A DNA stretch of 64,000 nt from Cordylochernes scorpioides (taxonomy: Eukaryota; Arthropoda; Arachnida; Pseudoscorpiones; Chernetidae), in NCBI GenBank assembly GCA_030710605.1, contig CP092886.1, forward strand, positions 47,779,794-47,843,793, in the 5' to 3' direction. Below, in pieces: positions 1 through 9,485 of this stretch (within the stretch, counting starts at the first letter, position 1; every line of letters begins with the position of its first letter). The notes beneath the pieces were generated by a model, which was given only the letters and a program-made list of their open reading frames with translations, ran no database searches and was not told the origin of the DNA. The position numbers and the translations under genes are program-made.

Positions 1-1240
1 GGTGACGCTCTTCAACGAGGCATCTAGGACTATTACAGATTTGTCCAACAGACAACTACGGAGTTTAGTTTCACAGATTAAGTTTTTGATGTCCCCCACG
101 TCACTGAAGATGATTACGTTATCCATGCTAGCTGGTTCCTGCAAGCCAGGCTTAAAGCCGCATTAATGAACGCAGACTACACATCACTACCAGACCTTAG
201 CCGAGTGCTCCATGTGCATCGTTCAGGACTGAACAACATCTATGATAAGAATGGGCGTCCCATGGAAGGTCAGGTGGCGCGTCACAAGATCTTCACAACC
301 TTCTGGGAATGCTTCTCACTCCCGTCCTGTGACCCTTACATTGCCACAGATTTCCTGTGTGAGGTAATGACCACCATCACCCATGAAATCCCCTACACAG
401 GCATGAGATTTCTTTGGAGGAGGTTTCTGCAGCTATCTGCCGCCTGCCACTCAAGAGAGCACCCGGATTAGATGAAATACCCCGCGTACTGATGATGGCC
501 TTTGATGAGTTCTTCGTTGGTGTGCTCCAGCGACTCTTCAAGGCGTCGCAGATTTGTGGGGCCTTACCTTCTTCACCACGATGGAACTCCATCTGTCTCA
601 TACCCAAGTTGCAATGTGGTCCTGGCCTCAACAGCTACAGACCCATTTACATTCCAACGATAGACTATTGAATCCTCAGCAGCGTTCTCCTCAGGTGACT
701 TCAACCTTATATTCCTCACCTCGTGCCGGAGTTCCAGACCTATGCTGTTCCGGGATGGTCCTTTTCTTGGAATATAGAGCTCTCATGTCCGATGAAGTCG
801 CCGCAGCCTCAAGAAACAACACACCGCTAGCTGTAATCTCCACAAACCTTGAGTCTGCCTTTGACAACTTGGACCGGGGTTTACTGATTTCTCTACTGGT
901 TTCATTTCAGCTGCTGCCGGCTTTCATCGGGTGGTTACTCGTACTCTATGCCAGTGCAGACGCTACAGTCAGAGTAAACAAGCACTACACAACACCTTTC
1001 TACATTCTGAATGGAGCCAAACATGGCTGCGCTGCCAGTGCCACCTTGTTCAGTTTTGCAACATGACCACTCTTGTGTCGTTTAGAGCAGATACTCGGCC
1101 AAGGGAACGTCCTGGCCTATGCCGACGACATCAACTTATTCATCAAGAATGATGAGCAAATTCAATTCATCGAAAGCATCTTTGACGAATTCTGGCATGC
1201 ATCAAGAATATAAGTAAACAACAAGTGCAAAAGTCTTGAT
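1..1240 (+). pseudogene. Degenerate LINE reverse transcriptase fragment (L1/Tx1-like)
   Basis: Pieces of a non-LTR retrotransposon RT lie in several frames on this strand. An RT-0/1 type stretch with AAICRLPLKRAPGLDEIP is near 425-480, the palm motif STNLESAFDNLDR near 838-876, LNGAKHGCAASATLF near 1004-1048, and the catalytic box YADD at 1118-1129 in LAYADDINLF. Frame changes between these motifs mean no functional protein is made. The fragment is cut at both ends: the window edge on the left and a different repeat after about 1240. A second copy of the same family lies at 42437-44314 and matches it through the same motifs up to the same downstream segment. The clade is inferred from motif style only and could also be another YADD LINE lineage. 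Confidence 0.8.
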
Positions 1241-1587
1241 GATTTTTTGAGGCAGAATACTTAATTATAACAGAAAAATTAATTGTTTGAGTCAAAAGGT
1301 GATCCATTGAATATGTTTATATGAAAAAGGGCGTACCTGGATCTGTGAAATAATTTTTTTTTTCTTTTTTCTTTCACAGATTCAGGTACACCCTTTTATA
1401 TAAACAGATAAATTAATATTTATATTGATTTTTTTTTTGCCTGTAATTCCAAAAAGGTTTGATATAGAGACCTGAATTTTTGAATTTCTTCCTCTTTAAA
1501 AAGTAAGTCTCAACTCCCAGCAGCTTCAGAGTTGAAATCAAGCATCACAGCCAGACAGATGGACAGACAGACATATTTATATAGATA
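1241..1587. repeat. Start of paralogous block, copy a
   Basis: No gene. From about 1250 the sequence matches 57074 onward in the same orientation, including shared text such as CAGAATACTTAATTATAA and AATTGTTTGAGTC. This is the left edge of an ~8-kb region repeated ~56 kb downstream. The match is lost at 1588, where a Helitron-like element enters, and resumes at 2505. Confidence 0.7.
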
Positions 1588-2231
1588 CTAGCCAAATGAC
1601 CCGGGCAACGCCCGGATTTTACCCGATTAAATGCTTTTATTAAAATACTATTCGTTACAATTATAAATTGGCGCCGTGGATGTCATTCTTGTGAAACGTC
1701 CCGCTCCAAATTTTGTGTCTGAGAAGCGATATTTTTATAAAGAGATGATCTGGCTTTGTGTCTTCTGCTCGAATGATGTTTTTCTGTTAGAATTTTGTTC
1801 CTGCATACTAAAAATGAACTGGCTTCACCCGTGGTCTCTGCTTTTTGGAATTTTTCCGGATATAATTTTGTATCTGATAATCAAATATGATACAGCAATA
1901 TTGTCATAATCATTTTCTGACTTAAAAAAAAACAACTATTTTTGCCCAGAACCTGTCAATTTCAATTTTTCTTGGCTAAAAATGCGACAAATATCTCTTC
2001 CATATTTTTTTTCTATGTCCTGTTAAAACACATTTTACATGTACATTAGGTCAGCTGATATTACCTCCCATCTTCACCGCTAGAGGCTCTGCTTGCGAGC
2101 GAAAGAGCAAATTTGCAAATAACTTGAAGAATATTCGGGATAGAGACCTGAAATATTCAATATAGGTTTTTCCAGATTCTACTATACATACTGCTAAAAT
2201 TTCATATTAGTTACGTATTTAACATAAAAGC

Positions 2232-2504
2232 ATTCCATTCACAAAAGCAAACAATGACAGAATTGATGACTCTGATACTTGTATATTTTAATAATAATAT
2301 TAATGAGTTTTAAAAATTGTAAAAAAAAAAAAAAAATGCATTGGCCGGGAATCGAACCCAGGCCGCCCGCGTGGCAGGCGAGCATTCTACCACTGAACCA
2401 CCGATGCTTATAAAAAATGGCCATATTTGGGTATTTATTCCATTCACAAAATCAAACGGTGACAGAATTGTTGATTGATGACTCTGATACTTGTATATTT
2501 TAAT
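2232..2504. repeat. ~62-bp direct repeats flanking the tRNA-Gly
   Basis: The segment at 2232-2292 recurs at 2437-2504. Shared blocks are ATTCCATTCACAAAA, GACAGAATTG and GATGACTCTGATACTTGTA. The second copy has a small internal duplication (GTTGATTG). The two flank the tRNA and its T-tract. They are too long for a normal target-site duplication and look like a local tandem duplication that brought or bracketed the tRNA. Confidence 0.75.
2337..2407 (-). tRNA. tRNA-Gly (anticodon GCC)
   Basis: A 71-nt cloverleaf is readable on the minus strand. It starts GCATCGGTGGTTCAGTGG (A box), has anticodon loop CTGCCAC, a T arm with GGGTTCGATTCCC (B box) and ends in CCAATGC plus discriminator A. CCA is not encoded. 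A run of 16 T residues on the minus strand follows at once (2336-2321), an ideal Pol III terminator. Two positions depart from the expected consensus: base pair 5-68 is C-A instead of C-G, and the first T-stem region has T-G in place of C-G. Both are CpG-type transitions. The copy may therefore be a weak gene or an early pseudogene. Its position in a repeat-rich, duplicated segment is unusual. Confidence 0.88.
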
Positions 2505-2650
2505 TCTTCACAAATGTTGTGACTATATATAGGGATATTTATGAAAATACAGTATTTGAGAAATATTACTTATAGTATTATAATGAAAAAATTAATATAT
2601 ATATTGAATTCTGACCTTTTTTAGCTTGTAATTTCAAGGCGGTTTTAGAC

Positions 2651-4030
2651 TTTTTTTTTTTGACAATTAAAATAATTTTATTGACATCTTGTCAATACAT
2701 GCAAAAGTGCACAGTCTATATGCATGATACTATGTACCATGAATAGGACACCTCTGCCACTGCTGCAGAGTTTGGTGGAGAATCGCCAGTGAGTCTCCAG
2801 CGACACCACGCATTTTGCGATCTATGTATTCTTCTGAAAAAACGGAGTAGTCATCCCGTGCAACACCATGGCTTTCTCCAAGGACCTCTCCTGGTAATCG
2901 CTCCTAGCATTTCTCGATCAGCAGACGCTGGCAGAATGATCCATGGGCAACTGCATTCTCATGGACACTTCTTGTCGTCCTGGTATTGAGCAGTGAATCA
3001 AGGCCCGCTATGTCTCGGACTCGCACTCTGACCCATCTTGAGAGAGCTTGAAGCGATGGAATCGCCAGAAACCTGCAGGCGCTGACAAGGGGCAGGTTCA
3101 GTGGGTGGGAGTGGGCAACACCCGGTGGTTCAGGCCCAGGATGGAAGAGGCCTGTTTCCAGAGTTGCAGCAGCCGATGCGACAGGGAAACACCCAGGAAC
3201 TCGAAGACAAGGGAGCCATCCAGGTCCCAGAGTCCGCCAGCCATGAGTAGGCATTCTCCAGGCGAGCTGGAGTTGGGTGCTGATGTCCAATAACCTCACG
3301 CCACCGACGGACACAGGACACGCCAGAACGCTGCCGGGAAGTCGCACAGTGCGGTCAAGACTCCAAACAAATCGCGCCAGTCTTGAGATGAAAGTCTCAC
3401 TTCGCCTTTGCCGGTCCCAAGCCCGGATGAAAAAGGAGGGGGAGCAGTAACAAGCTCGCTAAAAATATCTGGATTCAGCTGGCCCGGCTGATAGTACCCT
3501 GTAAGGGCTCCTAATCCAGGGATACAGGATGAGCAGTGTTTGTACTCCATGTTAGGAGCAGCTGCACATGGCGTCTGTTCCTCATGTCAGAGGCGACCAT
3601 TTCTTTTGGAGCTAAGTCGGCCTGCCACTGAGTAGTGCTCCCAGTCTTAATGACAAAGGCAGACACATTCTACTTCATCCAGTCATGATGGTTGTCAAAC
3701 AGCACCATCAAGGGCCACAACTTGATATCCTAATATGATTGAGTGGAGATAAGAGAGAAGAATAAGGTAGGCCTGAAGATAGTAGAAGACTGATGACAGC
3801 ACCAGACTATTGGCCACTCTCGCGTGCCCACCAAGAGAGAGACTGCCGATAAAAGAGGACCAGATAGCGATAGCTCCTTTCAGTAGTTTACTTATGTGCT
3901 GATCTTGTACCGATGTTCCATGTCCCGGGGTGACGGGGGTGCCCAGAATGGTAATTTTTTTCTGTGCGCTCCAAGAAATTCCCAATGGGATCCCCAAATT
4001 TCCCAAATCCCAAAATTTCCAATTAGATGG
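2651..4030 (-). pseudogene. 3' part of a minus-strand LINE (ORF2 C-terminus and 3' UTR)
   Basis: On the minus strand, frames at 4006-3695, 3550-3296 and 3347-2904 carry a long LINE ORF2 C-terminal region, with blocks such as TILGTPVTPGHGTSV, ANSLVLSSVF and GGVRLLDISTQLQ. The element ends in an AATAAA-containing 3' UTR and a poly(A) tail, seen as poly-T at 2651-2661. An equivalent copy lies at 57673-58715, also minus. The reading frame is broken several times and is split by an inserted 364-bp repeat at 3401-3764. The ANSLVLS-type text also appears in degraded form in the plus-strand LINE at 42437-44314, so these probably belong to one L1/Tx1-like group. Confidence 0.65.
3401..3764 (+). mobile_element. 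R365 retroposed repeat, copy a
   Basis: This member of a ~370-bp family begins near CGCCTTTGCCGGTCCCAAGC and ends in GATTGAGTGGAGATAAG plus an AAG-rich tail. Other copies are at 24834-25200, 41954-42324 and, reversed and partial, 56800-57028. The paralogous block copy b reads through without it (near 58440-58465), so this is a true insertion into the LINE. No pol III boxes or ORF are evident. It may be a SINE or the short 3' end of an unseen LINE. Confidence 0.7.
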
Positions 4031-4230
4031 GAAGCTAACTACAGTCTAACCTCTTTAATTCAACATCCCAAGGGATCAGAGCTTTCGGTTAAATTAAAAT
4101 AAGTGTTGAATTAAAGTTTGATGATTTCGTCACAATATTCACTGCTAGTGGACATTTTTCTGAGATTACCAAATATATAATTTTAAAAATATTTTTTGAA
4201 AAAACTTTTGATATATATCTTAATTAATAA

Positions 4231-4415
4231 CACACGCACACACTGGTCAACAAGATTTTTGCACAAGAGAACCTGATTATGTTTCTAGTGTAACTTTTCA
4301 TGCTGAACTCAAAAATCTAATCAGAAATTTCCCATCACCTATGGTTTTTGCGTGACGGTCTTTTTTTAGTATTGGGATAAATGCAGTAAAAAATGCAAAC
4401 AATGTTACGTAAGCA
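4231..4415 (+). repeat. Left TIR of the unclassified transposon
   Basis: It matches the reverse complement of 6672-6858 over nearly its whole length. Shared blocks include TTGCACAAGAGAACCTGAT, TTTCATGCTGAACTCAAAA and TTTAGTATTGGGATAAAT, ending in GTTACGTAAGCA. Differences are scattered substitutions and A/T-run length changes. Confidence 0.9.
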
Positions 4416-4617
4416 GTTTTGCATAACCCTTATTACATTACACTGGTTTATCAAAAAATATTTTTCTTTGTACACAAAGAAATAGCATCTTATCTACATG
4501 TCCTGAATCCAAATATACCATTAGTTTTTTTCTATTACGCAATATTTCTGAGATACACCTACTTGAAATTTGGAAATATTGTTAATATATAGGCATATAT
4601 GAACAAAACATATTTAT

Positions 4618-6274
4618 TTATTGAAAAGCAGAGAGAGTGACAGTGGATTTTCTTCTATACTTTGCTTGTGGTAGATCCCTCTTGAGTGTCCAGCAGTAGT
4701 CGGCAAGCATAGCGGGACTCCATTTACCTTGGTACCGCTTCTCCATGCTTGATATATCTTGATGAAACCTCTCACCATGCTCATCGCTAACTGCGCCAAG
4801 ATTGTCTAGAAAGAAATCTAGATGTGAATGCAGGAAATGGATCTTGAGGGACATGTTACATCCCAGTGCCTTGTAGTGTGTATGAACTATGTCTCGGTAA
4901 TTTTCAACCTTGACACTTCCTAAGAAGTTTTTGCAAACGTTTCTAAAGGAATTCCATGCTGCTGCTTCAACTTCATTCAAACTATTTTGAAAATTTCCAT
5001 CCTGCTGCAATTCTCGAATCTGAGGTCCAACGAAAATGCCTTCTTTAATCTTCGCTTCACTTATACTAGAAAATTTTTGTTTTAGGTAGGCAAATCCACT
5101 GGCATTTCGATCCATTGCCTTGACAAAGTTCTTCATTAATCCCAGTTTAATATGTAATGGTGGTAAGTAAATATTTTCTGAATCGATCAGGGGTAGATTT
5201 GCAATATTTTTATATCCTGGAGTAAAGATTTTACGGTTTGGCCAGATTTTTTTTAATGTAATGCCTTTCCCTATCTCTGCTATCCCACTCACACAGAAAA
5301 CAACAAAATTTTGTATATCCAAGCTGTAATCCACGCAAGAGAGCAACGACTTTCAAATCGCTGCATATTTTCCAACCGTATCTTTCATATTCTATCTTTT
5401 TCAAAAGCAGTTTCATGTTTTCGTAAGTCTCTTTCATGTTGGATGCATGTGCTATTGGCACTGATGGGAACTTATTTCCATTGTGAAGGAGAACAGCTTT
5501 CATACTAATTTTTGAAGAATCAATGAATAAACGCCACTCTTCTGTATCATGGTCATGACCAAGCGCTTCCATTAGACTAACAACATCATTGCAATATACT
5601 AAATCATTCTCTTGTGAAAAGAAGTCTTGAAATTCATATTGACGCTTGCGAAAAAAGCATACTTTTGTGCCTTTATGCAGCAGATTCCAGCCTTTTAACC
5701 TAGAGCCTAAAAGTTCACTCTGTTTTTTGGATAAATCTAAATCACGTATGAGGTCGTTCAAATCTCCTTGGGTTAATAAATGAGGTTCAGATAAAGCACC
5801 TGCTTCAAAATTTGTGTCATCCCACTGTTGCTCTCGTCTATCTGAATCATCGTCACTAAATATTACATTTTCAGGAGGCTGTGGAACAGGTAAAATATCA
5901 GTATGAGGAACCGGTCTCATAGCAGAAGGCAAATCTGGATATTCAACTGTATGTCTTGATTTGGATGTAATACATGTAGTCTTTGTCAAACAAAAATAAC
6001 AGTCTGAAGAATGGTCTTTAGGTTCCCTCCATATCATTGGAACCGCAAAAGGCATATGACATTCACCTTTAATCCACCCTGTAAGATGTCGAACACAAAT
6101 TACACAACAATGGTGAGGAGCCCAAGTCTTATCTTGGTCACCGACTTTAAAGCCAAAATAAAGTTCATAGCACTTTTTGATGAGCGGTGTAAAGTTTCGT
6201 CTTTGAACTTTTAAAGTTAATTCCCCACAAATATAACAGAAAATATCAGGAATATTAATGCAATGCCTCGGCAT
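4618..6274 (-). CDS. Candidate transposase of unknown family, one frameshift
   Basis: Two overlapping minus-strand frames (6382-5231 and 5346-4618) form one protein of about 550 aa if an eight-base T run at 5247-5254 is one base too long. I take the start as ATG 6274 (MPRHCINIP) because a cysteine-rich module follows at once; the 36 codons upstream look like non-coding A/T-rich sequence. The N-terminus holds FCYICGE, CCVICVRH and CYFCL, together a plausible zinc-binding region. Middle: an acidic linker, then RLFIDSSKISMKAVLLHNGN. After the frameshift: LPPLHIKLGLMKNF and near the end SDEHGERFHQDI. The ordered FID, WDSRD and DEHGE stretches could be a DDE-type catalytic triad, but this is inference. 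I recall similar uncharacterised proteins in arthropods. I cannot name a superfamily. Confidence 0.75.
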
Positions 6275-6671
6275 ATTGACACAGTCTAGTGCACACGATT
6301 TATAAAAGCAAATCGATATAGAGAAGAATAAACTAATCACTTCAAATTTACCTGTCACTTCTGCTGCAAATCTAGTAAACAAATCGGTAGGTTCAATTTA
6401 AATATATATATTAAAACTGTTAATGAGCAAATAGCATTACAGAGCTTGTCGTTATTTTTGAGTTGAAAGCAAAACAGATTATAATATTATATAATAATAA
6501 ATTATATATATTCAATTAAAATTTCAATAATTTGTTATTTAAATTAATATTTATGATTCTTAAAGAGCAAAATTTAATTAATAACAAATAAAATAAAGCT
6601 TTTGGCTCCACATACCAACTCTTCTTGTCAAAAATAAAGCGCTAGCTTAGTTAATGATGTAACTTTAAAAA

Positions 6672-6858
6672 TGCTTACGTAACATTGGTTGCATTTATTA
6701 TTGTATTTATCCCAATACTAAAAAAAGACCATCAGGCAAAAACCATGGGTGATGGGAAATTTCTGATTAGATTTTTGAGTTCAGCATGAAAAGTTACACA
6801 AGAAACACCATCAGGTTCTCTTGTGCAAAAAAAAAAAGTTTTTTTTTGTAGACCTGTG
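6672..6858 (-). repeat. Right TIR of the unclassified transposon
   Basis: Inverted partner of 4231-4415. It has a longer A/T tract near the tip (about 6829-6847) than the left arm. The tip reads GTAGACCTGTG, followed by TAA. Confidence 0.9.
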
Positions 6859-7588
6859 TAATGGGTGAGTTGATACCATTTGAACTTTTTAATTTTTTTT
6901 CAGATAAATTTTCATGATTAACTTCTAGTGATAAACATAAAACGGCATTAAAATACATTTTTTAGGACAAAGAAAAATAATAAATACTATTTTAATCTGA
7001 GTGCATAAATGCAATAGAAAGAAAAAGCAAATAAATTTATAAAATAAAGGTTAAACATTTAATTTAAAAAATCATTATCTTTTAAAGAAATCTTTAATGG
7101 TTGTTTGCTTTTAAGCTAGAACCCTATTTAGTGTTCATTCTAGCTAATCAATCTTTAAAAGGCATGAATGTCTTTCCTCTTCTATGTTATCACAAATTGT
7201 TACTCATTTAAGCATACTTGCTACTTCATTGTTTATGCTGGTAATTAGTGGCCGTTCAAGTTCGGTGTAATTCGTGCAGGAGTAAAGAAAAATTGTGCAA
7301 CTTCGGCAGTGATATTTACAATGTATTGTAACACTCTTAAGTACAGTGCGCATATAATAACTCCGGCCGCTGTGTATGCCAAAACATATTGTATTTTAGC
7401 AATAAATTCATATTTAAACAAGAATTATCTAATGTCAAAATTTGATTTTAAAAATCTGTCAAACAATCGATGGTGTCGAATTATTGTTGGTTGAATAACT
7501 TTTGTTATTTGATAGGCTGGAGGTGGGAACATGCTCAAATTATCACAAGTGTTGAATTATTGTGTGACGAATTAACAAGGTTATACTG

Positions 7589-8277
7589 TTTTGGGATTTC
7601 CTTCTCTTTTGAAGTCTTTAACAATCACTGAAAAAAAATGTAAGTCTAAACTCCCAACAGTTTCTGAGTTGAAATCATGCATCACACACAGACATTGTAT
7701 TTATGATTGAATGATGATTGAAAAACAAGATTTAAAAGGAATGTAGAAATTGGTTCATTCCCAACCACCTAGAAGTCTGAAAATTTGTATACTTGCATTA
7801 TTATCTGAATTGGGGAAAATACAAAATTCCAGACTTATATGTAGCCTGAAAGTATATTAAAAATTGCTCACAAGCTTTATGGACAGACTTGGAGGAAAGT
7901 TGAACAAAATCTTTATAAACACAAGACAATAAGACCAAATTCAAATAAATGAATAGTGTGTTAGGCACACTATTTATTTATTTGAATTTGGTCTTATTAT
8001 CTTGTGTTTATAATCTTTAATCCAAATTGTACCTTATCAAAATCTTTATAAATAAAAAAAAAAAAACAATACTGAATAGTGTCAACATCAGCACTTACTA
8101 TTGGTACCTTTAGCACCCATGAATAGACTTAAGTCCTATATTTGCTAAAAGCCTTGGTTTCAAATCTATATTTACCAATACATATTGTTTTCAGATTTTT
8201 GTCCATCATCAGCAAAGAGTGCAGTTTTAAATCACATATTATTTCTAAACTTGATAAGGTATAATTTGAATTATTCT
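7589..8277. repeat. Paralogous block copy a, middle part
   Basis: No gene. The segment matches 59627-60124 and then 63370-63460, e.g. GTCTTTAACAATCACTGAAA and GAGTTGAAATCATGCATCAC. At 8166-8190 the text TCTATATTTACCAATA is the uninterrupted counterpart of the LTR insertion site at 60121/63370. A long hairpin lies at 7914-8012. Confidence 0.75.
7914..8012. repeat. 47-bp hairpin, foldback MITE family
   Basis: Arms 7914-7960 and 7966-8012 are inverted copies with two mismatches in 47 and a 5-nt loop (TTAGG). The sequence AAGACCAAATTCAAATAAAT recurs in related hairpins at 8844-8922, 9335-9482, 54472-54674 and 63903-64000, so this is a dispersed foldback family. Copy b at 59940-59990 has only part of it. 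Confidence 0.85.
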
Positions 8278-8456
8278 ATATACAGTTACGAGCGTCATTC
8301 CTCATCTCCTAATCAACTCTGTCACCGTTTGCTTTTTTTTTGGAATTGCGCCCTCCTATTGGTTGGCTACGATCACGCCACCTTTGCCCCCCCCCCCCCC
8401 CATCATGCCTCCCCCACTCGCTTTTTCGTTTTTGTAACTATTGTGTTGGTCGCTCC

Positions 8457-8600
8457 TTAAATAAATGCATATATTAGTTAATAACTAAATGGAATCCTCT
8501 CTTTCTTTTTCCCAGTATGAGACGCCTACGGAAGCCAACAGTACATAGACAGATAAAGCACATAGGCTATAGTTATTAACTAATATATGCATTTATTTAA
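8457..8600. mobile_element. 144-bp MITE with perfect 31-bp TIRs
   Basis: Arms 8457-8487 and 8570-8600 are exact inverted copies, beginning TTAAATAAATGCATATATTA. The 82-bp centre has no ORF. Arms starting TTAA could reflect a TTAA target site (piggyBac-type MITE), but duplication and terminus cannot be separated. It is nested inside Helitron-like copy 2. Confidence 0.75.
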
Positions 8601-8622
8601 GGCGCCAATTTATTTATTTATT

Positions 8623-8746
8623 TATTTTTTTGCTTATCCCTAGTACACGTGGTACAGGCCATGATAATCATGGTGGGTAGTTAGCGACTGCTTTTTACTG
8701 TAAGCGCACCACATGTCTACACATGTGAAAGCAGTTCGACTTTGCA
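8623..8746 (-). mobile_element. SINE, 3' part only
   Basis: It matches the 3' body of the tRNA-derived SINE family seen in full at 26015-26280 and 36662-36973 (TATCCCTAGTACACGTGG, CATGATAATCATGG, GCGACTGCTTT, CACATGTCTACACATG). The tRNA-like head is missing, as expected for a truncated or recombined copy. Confidence 0.75.
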
Positions 8747-8836
8747 CGCGCCAATTTATAATTGTAACAAATAGTATTTGAATAAAAACATTCAATCGGG
8801 TAAAACACGGGCGTCGCCCGGGTCATTCGGCTAGTA

Positions 8837-9485
8837 GATTAGAACTACAAGGTAACAAGACCAAATCCAAAAAAATTAATAACACTATTTATTTATTTGG
8901 ATTTGGTCTTATTACCTTGTGTTAAAATAGTGTGGGACGTTTTGGTAACAGCCTTTTTACACTATCAGACAAAATAATAAATGAGAAAAATATCACAGCA
9001 TGTTCTTAAATAGTACTGTTATAAAGTGTGTGAACAAGTTAGCAGATAAGAAAAAAAAAAAGGTCTAAGACAACCTAAAATATTATTCTTAGAAATAGAA
9101 GTGGAAAAACCCTCTTTTTTTTTTTTTTATAATTTTTTTTATATATAACTGAAGGCATATCTGTAAAAATCATTGATATTTATTTTCTTCCATTCTGTTA
9201 ATTGCAGCACATTTCAATTACAAGAAACTAAGACCAAATCCAAATAAATTGATAGTGTGGGATATTTCAGTAACAGCGTTGTTAGCATCATCAGAAAAAA
9301 GAATAAATATCACGGAATATTCTTAAATAGTAATAAGAAAATAAGACCTAATCCAAATAAATTAATAGTGTGTGACGTTTCAGTAACAGCATTGTTTCCA
9401 TCATCAGACAAAAGAATAAATGGTAACAATGCTGTTACTGAAACGTCACACACTATTTATTTGAATTAGGTCTTATTTTCTTTTA
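8837..9485. repeat. Foldback MITE cluster
   Basis: No gene. Hairpins occur at 8844-8922 and 9335-9482; the second has arms of 67 and 63 bp with few differences, including GTGTGTGACGTTTC and GTAACAGCATTGTT. The intervening text matches 63480-63900, continuing the paralogous block. Confidence 0.78.

Larger units (their letters stand above)
1588..2504 (-). mobile_element. Helitron-like non-autonomous element, copy 1 (carries tRNA-Gly)
   Basis: Read on the minus strand, the right terminus has a GC hairpin (GGGCGTTGCCC) about 11 nt before CTAG followed by T. This is the classical Helitron 3' end. A related element with the same terminus lies in the opposite orientation at 8278-8833, and about 90 bp are shared (1588-1675 against 8748-8836). 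The paralogous block copy b has an uninterrupted site near 57510-57525. No Rep/helicase ORF is visible, so it would be non-autonomous. The 5' end is less clear because the expected TC is not obvious. The tRNA gene and its flanking direct repeat sit inside it. Confidence 0.6.
4231..6858 (-). mobile_element. Unclassified DNA transposon with ~185-bp TIRs and TAA target duplication
   Basis: Long inverted repeats (4231-4415 and 6672-6858) bound a single ~550-aa gene read on the minus strand. Both ends share the terminal pattern CACNGGTCNACAA, the left one preceded by a CA-rich extension. TAA stands at 4228-4230 and 6859-6861. The element sits in T2a, and the paralogous T2b reads straight through the site near 58895-58905 (TAATTAATGATGGGTG), an effectively empty site. 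Terminal CAC and a 3-bp duplication recall the CMC/EnSpm group, while TAA also recalls PIF/Harbinger. The encoded protein matches neither by eye. It looks recently active because only one frameshift is seen. Confidence 0.85.
4042..7588. mobile_element. Pogo/Tigger-type MITE T2, copy a (host of a nested transposon)
   Basis: The left end CAGTCTAACCTCTTTAATTC and the right end, whose reverse complement is CAGTATAACCTTGTTAATTC, form imperfect terminal inverted repeats (TIRs) typical of pogo/Tigger elements. A TA precedes the left end. Without the 2.63-kb insert at 4231-6858 the element is about 915 bp. The uninterrupted copy T2b at 58720-59626 (907 bp) confirms both ends and has TA on the right flank, where copy a has TT. 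No transposase is recognisable, so it is non-autonomous. Confidence 0.72.
8278..8833 (+). mobile_element. Helitron-like non-autonomous element, copy 2
   Basis: The 3' end has hairpin GGGCGTCGCCC, then GGGTCATTCGG, then CTAG followed by T. The 5' end is TTCTATATACAG next to an A, so insertion between A and T is nearly exact. The paralogous block copy b lacks it: the text near 63460-63480 runs uninterrupted through TTGGATTATAGATTAG. It shares its 3' ~90 bp and a 5' stretch (CTGTCACCGTTTG) with copy 1 at 1588-2504. It carries a poly-C run (8385-8400), a nested 144-bp MITE and a SINE fragment. Confidence 0.68.

Noticed and set aside
1676..1909. 77-codon open frame after the Helitron terminus
   Set aside because: No motif and hydrophobic AT-driven composition; no counterpart in the related element at 8278-8833.
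8385..8400. Poly-C run as a functional element
   Set aside because: Simple homopolymer, length probably unreliable; nothing else supports function.
9335..9482. Possible CRISPR-like or attenuator hairpins
   Set aside because: They are dispersed eukaryotic foldback MITEs with no spacers or leader.
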